Source: Bacillota bacterium
Lineage (GTDB): Bacteria; Bacillota; UBA4882; UBA8346
Direction: 5' to 3'
Assembly (NCBI GenBank): GCA_023417475.1
Contig: JAEZFP010000041.1
Span: 1 to 64,000 of the forward strand
Length of the DNA: 64,000 bases
The notes under the pieces are model-generated. The model was not told where the DNA came from. It saw only the letters and a program-made list of their open reading frames with translations, and searched no databases. A program made the translations under genes and the position numbers. Within the stretch, counting starts at the first letter, position 1. Every line of letters starts with the position of its first letter. Shown here one piece after another: positions 26,065 through 34,869 of this stretch.

Positions 26065-26784
26065 ATGTTGGATACAATCTTGTTTGACCTTGACGGGACC
26101 TTGCTGCCCCTGGACTTAGAACGATTTATTCAAATTTACTTTTCCGAAATCGGTCAAACTTTCTCCGATCTAATGGAGCCAAAGTTAATCATGAAACATA
26201 TTTGGGACGCGACGCGCACCATGGTCAACAGCACTGATGAACGGACTAACGAAACAGTTTTTATGGAAAAGTTCGGCCAATTGATCGGCGGCGATCTCGC
26301 GATCTATCAACAACGGTTTGAGCAGTTTTACGACCAAGGATTTTTAAACGCCCGGGCCAGTGTGGTGGATACTCCGGTAATGCAAGCGGCGGTACGCCAC
26401 TTAAAAGAACGGGGTTATAATTTGGTAATCGCCACCAATCCCCTCTTCCCCGTGAAAGCGATCCATCACCGCATTCGTTGGGCGGGGTTTGAACCGACCG
26501 AATTTTCGTATATCACCTCGTATGAACGAAACCATTACTGCAAACCCCAACCGCTATTTTATCGGGAACTTCTTGCGGAAATCGGGAAAGAACCCAACCA
26601 ATGCTTAATGGTTGGCAATGATGTCCAAGAAGATCTGATTGCCGCCACGGTCGGCATCCCCACCTTTTTAATCAAGGACTATTTGATTCACCGGGACGTC
26701 ACGCCGATCCGGGCGGATTTTGAAGGAAGTTATCACGACTTTTTCAACTTTGTTCAACAACTGCCTGCCCCAGGCCACCCCTAA
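26065..26784 (+). CDS. HAD-superfamily hydrolase
   Basis: The 239-residue protein has HAD motif I as FDLDGTLLP, motif II in VIATNPLFP, a lysine in YCKPQPLFY and motif III/IV as CLMVGNDVQEDLIAA. These proteins are magnesium-dependent phosphatases or related enzymes; the substrate is not predictable. The cap lies between motifs I and II (C1 type). The start is ambiguous: ATG 26065 is 11 bases after AGGAG, while TTG 26059 and GTG 26053 are in frame with shorter or no spacing. A strong terminator follows. Confidence 0.78.
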   Translation: MLDTILFDLDGTLLPLDLERFIQIYFSEIGQTFSDLMEPKLIMKHIWDATRTMVNSTDERTNETVFMEKFGQLIGGDLAIYQQRFEQFYDQGFLNARASVVDTPVMQAAVRHLKERGYNLVIATNPLFPVKAIHHRIRWAGFEPTEFSYITSYERNHYCKPQPLFYRELLAEIGKEPNQCLMVGNDVQEDLIAATVGIPTFLIKDYLIHRDVTPIRADFEGSYHDFFNFVQQLPAPGHP

Positions 26785-26795
26785 CTATCTTTCAA

Positions 26796-26846
26796 TGAAA
26801 AACCGCCGATCAAACATTTTACAGTGTTCGATCGGCGGTTTTTTCT
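26796..26846 (+). terminator. Terminator of the HAD gene
   Basis: A long stem (about 26797-26811 with 26830-26844, GC-rich core ACCGCCGATC/GATCGGCGGT) is followed by TTTTTTC. It is symmetrical enough to work in both directions. Confidence 0.85.
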
Positions 26847-26922
26847 TTCATCGCAACTGAGCCCTCCATATACGGAATTTGCGGATTTTTACGACATGAA
26901 CTGCAATTTTTTTAAGGTCAAT

Positions 26923-26951
26923 TTGACAAGGCGAGGTGTCTTTGTTAAAAT
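26923..26951 (+). promoter_or_regulatory. SigmaA-type promoter of the epimerase operon
   Basis: TTGACA (26923-26928) and TAAAAT (26946-26951) with a 17-base spacer lie 41 bases upstream of the start at 26992. Confidence 0.75.
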
Positions 26952-26991
26952 GTAACTAAGTATTTGGTTTTTGAAAAGGATGGGTGAAACA

Positions 26992-28026
26992 ATGAAATTT
27001 CCAAATCAAATTACCACGGAAGCCCAATTAGATCAAGTGCTTGGAATCCCCGCTCCACAAGTTGTCGAAATGTTTAAACGGCTTGATGGAGATATCATGA
27101 TTCTCGGAATCGCCGGGAAAATGGGCACCACCCTCGCAACCATTGCCGTCAACGCAGCGAAGGAAGCTGGTATTACGCGAAAAGTAATTGGCGTTGCCCG
27201 ATTTTCGGAACCGGGGGTTGCGGCGAATCTCCAGCGACTGGGCGTTAAAACCATCACTTGCGACCTGCTGAACCGCGCCGCTGTGGCGCAACTTCCCAAA
27301 GTTAAAAATATTATTTTCATGGCCGGCCGTAAATTCGGCACCGATGGCAGCGAAGAACTAACCTGGGCGATGAATGTCTTAGTCCCGAATAACGTTGCGG
27401 AGCATTTCCGCGATAGCCGGATCGTGGTTTTTTCCACCGGTTGCGTTTATCCGCTGGCGCCCGTCACCTCCGGCGGGTCGGTGGAGACAGATCCGGCCCT
27501 GCCGATCGGGGAATATGCCCAATCTTGTTTAGGCCGGGAACGGGTTTTTGGTCATTACAGCAAAACCAACGGAACGCCGGTCTGCCTTTACCGGCTTGAT
27601 TATGCGATTGATCTGCGCTATGGCGTTTTATTTGATATTGGCAAGAAGATCTGGGCAGATCAAGCGGTTGATCTGCAAGTCACGCATTTTAACGCGATTT
27701 GGCAAGGCGATGCCTGTAACCAAGCCCTGCTGTGTCTGGAACACTGCGGTTCTCCCGCCAATATCCTGAATATCACCGGCCCGGAAACCATTCCGGTTCG
27801 TTATGCCGCGACGGAGCTGGCAAAAATAATGGGCAAGCAAGTTGTTTTTGGTTCCGAAGAAGGTACAACCGCTTATCTGGCTAACGCAGCCAAGGCCATT
27901 CAACTTTTCGGATACCCCTCCGTCTCCTTGCAACAGATGCTTACTTGGACCGCTCATTGGATTATGAACGGCGGGCGTTCTCTGAACAAACCAACCCATT
28001 TTGAAACCAACAACGGGAGGTATTAA
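26992..28026 (+). CDS. NAD-dependent epimerase/dehydratase family protein
   Basis: This 344-residue protein has an extended short-chain dehydrogenase fold: the dinucleotide motif ILGIAGKMGTTLA near residue 40, VIFMAGRKFG at about 108, the serine region VVFSTGCVYPLAP and LNITGPETIPVRYAATELA in the substrate domain. The usual YxxxK appears as YAQSC, so the lysine is missing or shifted, which is unusual. Start: ATG 26992 with AAGGATGG upstream; a TTG seven codons earlier is unlikely. It shares one base with the next gene (dihydrodipicolinate-synthase-like). The pair suggests sugar-acid or keto-acid catabolism, as an inference. Confidence 0.8.
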   Translation: MKFPNQITTEAQLDQVLGIPAPQVVEMFKRLDGDIMILGIAGKMGTTLATIAVNAAKEAGITRKVIGVARFSEPGVAANLQRLGVKTITCDLLNRAAVAQLPKVKNIIFMAGRKFGTDGSEELTWAMNVLVPNNVAEHFRDSRIVVFSTGCVYPLAPVTSGGSVETDPALPIGEYAQSCLGRERVFGHYSKTNGTPVCLYRLDYAIDLRYGVLFDIGKKIWADQAVDLQVTHFNAIWQGDACNQALLCLEHCGSPANILNITGPETIPVRYAATELAKIMGKQVVFGSEEGTTAYLANAAKAIQLFGYPSVSLQQMLTWTAHWIMNGGRSLNKPTHFETNNGRY

Positions 28027-29105
28027 TGATGCAGATCAACCAGATTCCTGCCGCAATTTTAGCGAAAGTCCGTCAAGGAACCGTCATTCCCGCCAGTCCT
28101 TTGGCGCTGGACGCCGCGCGGAAGTTCGCCCCGCGTTACCAAAAGGCCTTACTCCGTTACCATATTGACGCCGGCGTCGGCGGAATTGCCATCGGAGTTC
28201 ATTCCACCCAATTTGAGATTCGCGATCCCCAAATCGGTCTCTTCAAGCCGGTGCTGACCCTTGCTTCTGAGACCATTGACGAATATTGCGCCGCGCAAGG
28301 CCGTCAAATTTTAAAAGTGGCCGGAGTTTGCGGAAAAACCGCCCAAGCGGTAAACGAAGCGACCTTTGCGCGGGAGGCCGGTTATCATGCTTGCCTGCTC
28401 AGTCTCGCCGCCATGGCCGACGCCGCGCTTCCGGCGCTGGTGGAACATTGCCGCGAGATTGCCAAGATTATGCCGGTAATCGGGTTTTATCTCCAACCCT
28501 CGGTTGGCGGTCGCATCCTGCCGTATGAATTCTGGCGCCAATTTGCCGAAATCGATAATGTTTTAGCCATCAAAATGGCCCCGTTCAACCGCTATCAGAC
28601 ATTTGACGTTGTCCGCGCACTTTGTGACGCCAATCGTGAAAAAGAGGTTGCACTTTACACCGGAAACGACGATAATATTGTTAGCGACTTATTAACGGAA
28701 TACCGGATTGCCACCGCAACCGGCGTCAAAAACGTGCGGATCGTCGGCGGACTGCTCGGTCATTGGGCGGTTTGGACCCGTCGCGCCGTGGAATTGCTTG
28801 ATGAAATTCATTCATTGATCGCTTCGGGCCAACCCATTCCGGCCGAACTGTTGACGCGGGCCGTTCAGGTTACCGACAGTAACGCGGCATTTTTTGATCC
28901 GGCGCATTCTTTCGCCGGTTGTATTCCGGGAATTCATGAAGTGTTGCGTCGTCAGGGATTAATGCTTGGCACCTGGTGCCTTAATCCCCGGGAAGTCCTC
29001 TCCCCGGGTCAAAGTGCCGAGATTGATCGGGTATATCGCTCGTATCCCGATTTACACGATGACCAGTTTGTGGCGGAACATTTAGAACAATGGTTAAAGG
29101 AATGA
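28026..29105 (+). CDS. Dihydrodipicolinate synthase/N-acetylneuraminate lyase family protein
   Basis: The 359-residue TIM-barrel protein resembles DapA/NanA aldolases: VGGIAIGVHSTQFEI in the N-terminal strand region, LKVAGVCGKTAQA, the tyrosine region PVIGFYLQPSVGG and a probable Schiff-base lysine in VLAIKMAPFNRY. Family members make or split 2-keto acids such as 2-keto-3-deoxysugar acids. It is longer than DapA (about 295), with extra C-terminal sequence. The first ATG overlaps the epimerase stop (TAATG); a second ATG follows directly. Lysine biosynthesis is unlikely given the neighbours. Confidence 0.8.
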   Translation: MMQINQIPAAILAKVRQGTVIPASPLALDAARKFAPRYQKALLRYHIDAGVGGIAIGVHSTQFEIRDPQIGLFKPVLTLASETIDEYCAAQGRQILKVAGVCGKTAQAVNEATFAREAGYHACLLSLAAMADAALPALVEHCREIAKIMPVIGFYLQPSVGGRILPYEFWRQFAEIDNVLAIKMAPFNRYQTFDVVRALCDANREKEVALYTGNDDNIVSDLLTEYRIATATGVKNVRIVGGLLGHWAVWTRRAVELLDEIHSLIASGQPIPAELLTRAVQVTDSNAAFFDPAHSFAGCIPGIHEVLRRQGLMLGTWCLNPREVLSPGQSAEIDRVYRSYPDLHDDQFVAEHLEQWLKE

Positions 29106-29114
29106 TTCGGATTC

Positions 29115-29729
29115 ATGCAACAACGCGCGATTGAAACCAAGGCTAAAATTTTGGCTGCCGCTCTCCATGAGTTTTCTGAGAAAGGTTTTCATGGGACCAC
29201 CGTCGACGAGATTTGTGCTCGGGCGGGAGTTAACAAACAACGAATTTATGCCTATTACACCAATAAAGAAAACCTCTTTGCCGAGGTGCTTAAAAGTTCA
29301 TTTGACGGCATTGTCGCCGATGAACAGTCTTTCTTGAATTTATTGGAAGACGACCTCTTTCAGCTTGACGAGATCTTATTGCGACACTATTTTTCATATC
29401 ATCAAAGTCATCCTGATTTTTGGCGACTCATCGCCTGGGAGAACCTCGACGGGGGACGCCATCTCAAGGTGTTAAAAGGTCACCGGACCAAAACCTTTCA
29501 ACATTTGCGCAAACTTTATCAAGCCGGTCAAGCACAAGGATATTTCCGGACCGAGGTATCGTTTGAAACGTATATGTTTGCAATCTCCGCGATTCCGTTT
29601 TTTTATTACTCAAACCGTTTGACCATGTCGCAAACCCTCGAGATCAATTTACTAGACGAATCCGTACGGGAAACCTTGATTCAAGAGTGTCTGCAAATCT
29701 TAAAAGCGCATCGGGTATCCCGCCCCTAA
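29115..29729 (+). CDS. TetR-family transcriptional regulator
   Basis: The 204-residue protein has a classic TetR N-terminal domain: AKILAAALHEFSEKGFHGTTVDEICARAGVNKQRIYAYYTNKENLF at about 11-57 with the helix-turn-helix in the second half. The rest is a helical ligand-binding and dimerisation domain resembling the TetR_C group seen in RutR/YcdC-like regulators. It starts nine bases after the aldolase gene and likely controls this operon or the downstream sdaA block. A 14-bp perfect inverted repeat lies 33 bases after its stop and is a candidate operator. The ribosome binding site AAAGGAA is rather far (13 bases). Confidence 0.85.
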   Translation: MQQRAIETKAKILAAALHEFSEKGFHGTTVDEICARAGVNKQRIYAYYTNKENLFAEVLKSSFDGIVADEQSFLNLLEDDLFQLDEILLRHYFSYHQSHPDFWRLIAWENLDGGRHLKVLKGHRTKTFQHLRKLYQAGQAQGYFRTEVSFETYMFAISAIPFFYYSNRLTMSQTLEINLLDESVRETLIQECLQILKAHRVSRP

Positions 29730-29761
29730 GCCCAAATAATTCAGTTAAAAACTTACGATAC

Positions 29762-29798
29762 TATTTACCACCAAGGTTCAATTACTTGGTGGTAAATA
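29762..29798. promoter_or_regulatory. Perfect 14-bp inverted repeat, candidate operator
   Basis: TATTTACCACCAAG (29762-29775) and CTTGGTGGTAAATA (29785-29798) are exact reverse complements around a 9-nt centre. It lies between the tetR stop and the sdaA ATG, with no U tract on either strand, so it is not an intrinsic terminator. It could be a TetR operator or an mRNA hairpin before the sdaA ribosome binding site. Confidence 0.65.
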
Positions 29799-29819
29799 AT
29801 ATAAAAAAGGAATTTGATC

Positions 29820-31028
29820 ATGGAATCGCTACGCGAATTATACCGCATCGGAAGCGGTCCTTCCTCCAGTCATACTATGGCCCCGAAACGGGCGGCCGAA
29901 ATTTTTCGGGAACGCACCCCCAATGCAACCCATTATCGTGTGACTCTCTTTGGCAGTCTGGCCGCGACCGGAGTCGGACATCTCACCGATCGCGCCATTC
30001 AATCCGCCCTGCAACCGATGCCGACGGAACTTATCTGGAGACCCGACCAGTTTCTACCACTCCACCCCAACGGAATGGAGTTTGCGGCTTTTCAGGACAC
30101 CGGCCCCAAGACTCCCTGCGCTGTTTGGCGGGTATATAGTGTCGGCGGCGGCGCGTTACGCGACGAGTTTACCGACAATCAACCGGTCCGGATCTACCAG
30201 TTACAGACCATGAAAGAGTTAGTCGCTTGGGGGAATCAGACCAACCAGTCGCTCTGGCGGTATGTCGAAGCCCAAGAATCGGCCTCCATCTGGGAGTATT
30301 TGAGTTCGGTGTGGCAAACGATGAAGGCAACCATTCTCCGCGGGATTGCGACCGAAGGCGTTCTCCCCGGCGTCTTGAAACTGGAACGGAAAAGTCCGGT
30401 TTTTTATAATAAAACCAACTACCGCAGTTTGCTGCAGCGAACCGGGCGTTTATTTGCCTATGCCTTGGCCGTCTCCGAAGAAAATGCCGCCGGCGGCGTA
30501 ATCGTTACTGCGCCCACTTGCGGTTCATGTGGTGTCCTCCCTGCCGTCCTGTATTACTTACAACTCGCGGAAGACTTTCCGGACGAGACGATTTTGAAGG
30601 CATTGGCGACCGCGGGTTTAATCGGCAATATCGTCAAAACCAACGGTTCAATCTCCGGAGCGGCGGTCGGTTGTCAAGGCGAAATCGGTACTGCCTGCGC
30701 CATGGCGGCAGGAGCGGCGACCCAATTGTTCGGAGGCAGCGCCGAACAGATTGAGTATGCGGCGGAGATGGGATTTGAACATCATCTTGGACTAACTTGC
30801 GACCCGGTCTGCGGTTTAGTGCAAATTCCCTGTATCGAACGGAACGCGTTTGCGGCCGCCCGCGCTTTGGATTCGGCCAAATACGCTATGTTGGCCGGTG
30901 GCGCTCACCGGATTACTTTTGACGATGTCGTCCAAACCATGATGGAGACCGGTAACGATCTGAAAAATTCTTATCGGGAAACGTCTACCGGCGGCTTGGC
31001 CAAACTGCACCGTCCCCAACCGGAATAA
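29820..31028 (+). CDS. sdaA: L-serine ammonia-lyase (single-chain, iron-sulfur type)
   Basis: The enzyme deaminates L-serine to pyruvate. The 402-residue protein fuses the beta domain (ELYRIGSGPSSSHTMAPKRA at the N terminus) with the alpha domain (VTAPTCGSCGVLPAVLYYL at about 233, CQGEIGTACAMAAGA at about 282, CDPVCGLVQIPCIERNAFA at about 330). These cysteines bind the oxygen-sensitive 4Fe-4S cluster. Bacillus uses two separate chains; here it is one, somewhat shorter than the E. coli form. ATG 29820 has AAGGAATT upstream; a TTG two codons before is less suitable. The M20 amidohydrolase follows after 15 bases. Confidence 0.9.
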   Translation: MESLRELYRIGSGPSSSHTMAPKRAAEIFRERTPNATHYRVTLFGSLAATGVGHLTDRAIQSALQPMPTELIWRPDQFLPLHPNGMEFAAFQDTGPKTPCAVWRVYSVGGGALRDEFTDNQPVRIYQLQTMKELVAWGNQTNQSLWRYVEAQESASIWEYLSSVWQTMKATILRGIATEGVLPGVLKLERKSPVFYNKTNYRSLLQRTGRLFAYALAVSEENAAGGVIVTAPTCGSCGVLPAVLYYLQLAEDFPDETILKALATAGLIGNIVKTNGSISGAAVGCQGEIGTACAMAAGAATQLFGGSAEQIEYAAEMGFEHHLGLTCDPVCGLVQIPCIERNAFAAARALDSAKYAMLAGGAHRITFDDVVQTMMETGNDLKNSYRETSTGGLAKLHRPQPE

Positions 31029-31043
31029 GGAGGATTTACAGCC

Positions 31044-32213
31044 GTGGATGAACAATTGCTTGCGAAAGTTAAAGCGAAGATCCAAGCGATCTTGCCGGAG
31101 ATCAAACAATTACGACACCAAATCCATCAAGCGCCGGAGATCGGTTTAGCGACGCCGGGAACCCGTCAAACCATCGCTCAAGCGTTGGCGGGAACTGGTT
31201 TAACCTTCCAACCGCCGTTAATGGAGAGCGATTTGATTGCGGAGTTACCAGGCCCGGTAGTCAAAACGATCTGCTTACGGGCTGACACCGACGCCTTGCC
31301 GGTGCAAGAGACGACACAGCTTGATTATGCGTCCCGCCATCCCGGAGCGATGCATGCCTGCGGTCACGATGGTCATACGGCAATTTTGGTCGGGACGGCA
31401 CTGGTGCTTGATTCGTTCCGGGAGCAACTGCCGGTGTCGGTCCGTTTCGTTTTTCAACCGGGGGAGGAAGTGGTCGGCGGCGGCAAAACTTTGGTCCGGT
31501 TAGGGGCTTGCGGCGCGGCGGTTGAAGCGTATGCCTTGCATAATTGGCCGGGAATTCCGGTCGGTCAAGTTGCGACCCGGCCCGGCCCGCTCTTTGCCGC
31601 CGGAGTGATGTTTAATATTCTGATCACCGGACGAGGCTGTCATGGCGCAATGCCGGAACAAGGTCACAATCCGATCCCGGTGGCGGCATCGCTGGTCACG
31701 AAGTTGCATGAACTCCATCGGGAGGTGAACCAACGCGACGGTTCGGTCGTCTCGGTCTGTTCGGTGCTGGCCGGGGATTCGCAAAATATCATCCCCGATA
31801 CCGCTGTCATTCGCGGCACTACCCGTTATTTAAACACGACTTCGGGTTTGGAAATTGAGCGGGCTTTATGGCAGATCGTTGCATCCACCGCTGCAATTGA
31901 GGGAATCACGGTCACCCTCGATTATCCCAAAATCTACGACCTGCCGCTAATCAACACCGAGCTAGGCGTCAACCGCGTCGCCGCAGTCGCCCGGCAAGTA
32001 CTGCCGGCCGGTCAGTGGCAGTTGCAGCCGAATCCGCAGATGGTCTGCGAAGATTTTGCCTTTTATCTTGAAAATCATGACGGCGCGTTGTTTTTATTAG
32101 GCGCCGGTATCGACTGGCCGCGGCTGCACAACCCAAATTTTGATTTTAATGACGAAATTCTCGAAACCGGAATCTTAATGATGAGTCTGTTAGCGCTGGA
32201 TCATCCCGGCTAA
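31044..32213 (+). CDS. M20-family metal-dependent amidohydrolase
   Basis: The 389-residue protein belongs to the peptidase M20D group (N-acyl-L-amino acid amidohydrolase, IAA-amino acid hydrolase, hippurate hydrolase). It begins with IKQLRHQIHQAPEIGLATPGT and has the metal motifs ADTDALPVQE, MHACGHDGHTAILVG and VFQPGEEVVGGGK, and a lid domain (FNILITGRGCHGAMPEQGHNPI). It releases amino acids from N-acyl conjugates, which would feed the adjacent serine dehydratase; that link is an inference. The start is GTG after AAGGAGG. A strong terminator follows. Confidence 0.87.
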   Translation: MDEQLLAKVKAKIQAILPEIKQLRHQIHQAPEIGLATPGTRQTIAQALAGTGLTFQPPLMESDLIAELPGPVVKTICLRADTDALPVQETTQLDYASRHPGAMHACGHDGHTAILVGTALVLDSFREQLPVSVRFVFQPGEEVVGGGKTLVRLGACGAAVEAYALHNWPGIPVGQVATRPGPLFAAGVMFNILITGRGCHGAMPEQGHNPIPVAASLVTKLHELHREVNQRDGSVVSVCSVLAGDSQNIIPDTAVIRGTTRYLNTTSGLEIERALWQIVASTAAIEGITVTLDYPKIYDLPLINTELGVNRVAAVARQVLPAGQWQLQPNPQMVCEDFAFYLENHDGALFLLGAGIDWPRLHNPNFDFNDEILETGILMMSLLALDHPG

Positions 32214-32243
32214 GCGGTTGTCGCTTTTGCGGTGCGAGATACT

Positions 32244-32284
32244 AAAAAACGGCGGTTCGCTTCAGTTGCGAACCGCCGTTTTTT
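32244..32284 (+). terminator. Bidirectional terminator
   Basis: A 17-bp perfect stem (32244-32260 with 32268-32284) with a 7-nt loop, A-rich on the left and T-rich on the right, serves the M20 gene on the plus strand. It also overlaps the stop codon of the minus gene at 32283 and can terminate that gene. Confidence 0.9.
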
Positions 32285-32759
32285 AGCCGACAAATTGCCG
32301 GATGTATTGTTCCATCGGCTCCGCCAACGGATTCGCATCAAAAACCGGCGTATCCTCAATTAACGATAATTCCCCGCCGACCAGCACTGCAGCGTGAACC
32401 GTCACTTGTTCCGCATTCATTTGAATGATATAACCGAGCGATTCAAGCTCCGTAGCACAAAAAGCCATTTCCGACTCGTCTTCCTCGACAACGGGCAAAT
32501 CATAGGCGCCTCCGTCCGCACAGGCGACCGGAACGCCGATATTGAAATCACTAAATGGGAAGTAGAGCATCTCCCCGTTTCGTAGTTTTTCCGCACATTC
32601 CTGCGGGGTAATCTCGCTAATCCATTCACTCGGTTCATCATAACCAAAGAATCGCACGACGGCGGCTTCCGAAAGTTGTTGCAATTCATAGAAATCAGCC
32701 AGGTGTTGCAAAAAAAGTTCCAATTGGAACCGGTATGTATCGAAGGTCAGCTTAATCAT
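32283..32759 (-). CDS. Hypothetical acidic protein
   Basis: I do not recognise this 158-residue protein. It is acidic and soluble, with no signal peptide, membrane segment or cysteine motif. Features: a helical N terminus (TYRFQLELFLQHLADFYELQ), an FGYDEPSEWISEITPQECAEKL middle and DEDESEM-like acidic patches. The start is well supported: ATG with GGAGGAAGAAACG upstream. Its stop lies in the bidirectional terminator shared with the M20 gene. It is followed upstream by a 130-base gap to the guaA stop, so it may read out from the guaA side. Confidence 0.6.
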   Translation of the reverse strand: MIKLTFDTYRFQLELFLQHLADFYELQQLSEAAVVRFFGYDEPSEWISEITPQECAEKLRNGEMLYFPFSDFNIGVPVACADGGAYDLPVVEEDESEMAFCATELESLGYIIQMNAEQVTVHAAVLVGGELSLIEDTPVFDANPLAEPMEQYIRQFVG

Positions 32760-32930
32760 CGTTTCTTCCTCCGCCTAAGCTATGTATGCGTTTGAATTCT
32801 TCTGTTCATATTTTTTACATAAATGGTGAGATTCCTGCCGGAAACAATCATTTTTCACCTGGAAAATCGGGGGCGCATAGTAAAACCCCCTATCACCTTC
32901 AAGGCGCTAGGGGATTAACAACCTTCCTAA

Positions 32931-34787
32931 TTACTGCCACTCCACCGTCGCCGGGGGTTTGCTGGTGACATCGTACAGGACCAGATCAATCTCCGGGAAA
33001 TCCTTGACGATCTCGGCGGTCAATCCTTCCATCAATTCTTTGGTAATATCCTTGCCAATCGCCGCCGGGCGGCCGGTCATGAAGTCGTTGGTAATAATCG
33101 TCCGGATCGCCACGGAGTATTTTTTGGTGATTCCAATCGGCAACAACACGGCAAACGTTTGGCTGATCGGTTTGATATTTAACTTTGATACCACCCGGTG
33201 GTCCAACTCCCGCAATAAATCGGCGCTTTCATGATTGATATAAAGCGGGTAACAGTGAATCGGACCGTCTAACGTTGCTTTGTTCAGACAATACGCGACA
33301 CGGTTGATGAAATCGACCTGGTTCGGCAGACCGGTTCCGATGGCGTACACTTTATCCCAGTCCAAATCCAAACCTTTCCCGGCGGCTAGCGCCAGATAAC
33401 GGTGGCTGCGGCAATCGCCCTGGACTCCGACGGTACGGATCGGTACGGTCACCGCTTGGTAAGCCGGATCGAAACCTTTCATCAATTCTACCACCTGGGC
33501 ATGTTGTGCGACGCTGACCTGATTGGTGGCGTCGTTGCACATGATCCGGACCGCTAGTCCCGGTCCGGGGAACGGTTGGCGCGACGCGATACTTTCGTCA
33601 ATCCCCAAAGTGCGGGCAACTTGCCGGACCTCGTCTTTATGCCAATCCCAATTGGTCTCGATCACCAACCCTTTTTCCCGGGCGCGACGCACGATATCGA
33701 CATCATTATGATGGGTCTTAATTTTGTGGGCGTGACCGCTCACATCGGGATTGCCGCTTTCGATCAAGTCGGGGCGTAACGTCCCTTGCGCCCAGAAAGT
33801 GGTATCAAAATCCAGGCTCAGATTCTCGGCGGTCTTCCGCACTACGCGAATAAAGATTTCGCCGATCAGATTCCGTTTTTCTTCGGGGTCGATCAATTGC
33901 GTCAACGGTCCAACCGTTTTGCCGTCAACCTCAATCACCGAGTTAAAAAAGACGTCCTCGGCATTTTCCCGAATCAAATGCTTGAGACCTTGTTCTTTTA
34001 AGTTCTCGCAGACAAGATCGCTTTCATTTTTCCGCATTAAACCGTGGTCAATGTGAATCGCATAAACATTGTCGGGATCAAGCGCCTTCAACAATAAGGC
34101 CGCGGTAACCGCTGAATCCACCCCGCCGCTGACCAGCACCAATACTTTCTGGTCTTTGACTTTTTCGCGAATCTTGGCAATCGAAGTATTAATCCGGTCT
34201 TCCAACGCGTAAGTCCCATGAAGCCCACAGATATTGAACAAGAAATTGGTGAGGATTTGTTTGCCGTTGACTGTTAAATCAACCTCCGGATGGAATTGAA
34301 CGCCGTAGATATTTCGTTCCGGATGATAAATGGCGGCCACCACCTGGCCGGAACGGGCGGCGACCTTAAACCCCGGGGCTAACTCCGCCACCGTGTCGCC
34401 GTGACTCATCAAGACCGTTTCCTGGGGCTGCAATCCCAAAAACAGCGGACAATCCTGCTCCAAATCAATTGCGGTCTCTCCGTATTCGGTGCGCAGACCG
34501 GGAACGACCTTGCCGGCAAAGTGTTGATTGATCAGTTGCATGCCGTAACAGATGCCCAAGATCGGAATTCCCAGCTCCAACAGTTCCGGTTCGTAACGGA
34601 GGGCTTGTTCGCTCCAGACGCTGGCCGGACCCCCGGAAAGGATGATTCCCTGATAATCTTGCAGCTTTTCAACCGGCGTCCCGATTGGAAAAATCTCCGA
34701 TTGGACCAGAAGTTCCCGAACTTTACGGTCAATCACCTTGGTGTATTGCCCACCGCAATCTAAAATTGCAATCTTTTCCGTCTTCAC
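32931..34787 (-). CDS. guaA: GMP synthase (glutamine-hydrolysing), long form
   Basis: GuaA aminates XMP to GMP. The 618-residue protein has a class I amidotransferase domain (IAILDCGGQYTKVIDRKVREL, nucleophile in GICYGMQL, HPEVDL) and an ATP pyrophosphatase domain (P loop LVSGGVDSAVTA, GTLRPDLIESG, RQPFPGPGLAVRI). Beyond that it has the expanded C-terminal dimerisation region of the eukaryotic-type enzyme (PIRTVGVQGDCRSHRYLA, then about 100 extra residues, closing with VLYDVTSKPPATVEWQ). Typical bacterial GuaA is about 510-525 residues. Start taken as GTG 34787; GTG 34805 is an alternative and neither has a strong ribosome binding site. Confidence 0.92.
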   Translation of the reverse strand: MKTEKIAILDCGGQYTKVIDRKVRELLVQSEIFPIGTPVEKLQDYQGIILSGGPASVWSEQALRYEPELLELGIPILGICYGMQLINQHFAGKVVPGLRTEYGETAIDLEQDCPLFLGLQPQETVLMSHGDTVAELAPGFKVAARSGQVVAAIYHPERNIYGVQFHPEVDLTVNGKQILTNFLFNICGLHGTYALEDRINTSIAKIREKVKDQKVLVLVSGGVDSAVTAALLLKALDPDNVYAIHIDHGLMRKNESDLVCENLKEQGLKHLIRENAEDVFFNSVIEVDGKTVGPLTQLIDPEEKRNLIGEIFIRVVRKTAENLSLDFDTTFWAQGTLRPDLIESGNPDVSGHAHKIKTHHNDVDIVRRAREKGLVIETNWDWHKDEVRQVARTLGIDESIASRQPFPGPGLAVRIMCNDATNQVSVAQHAQVVELMKGFDPAYQAVTVPIRTVGVQGDCRSHRYLALAAGKGLDLDWDKVYAIGTGLPNQVDFINRVAYCLNKATLDGPIHCYPLYINHESADLLRELDHRVVSKLNIKPISQTFAVLLPIGITKKYSVAIRTIITNDFMTGRPAAIGKDITKELMEGLTAEIVKDFPEIDLVLYDVTSKPPATVEWQ

Positions 34788-34869
34788 TTTACCAAAACAC
34801 CCCACAGTTGTTTATGCAAATATGTCGTAAGCATCAAAGTATAAATGCGGCATATCATTGCTTCAATCG

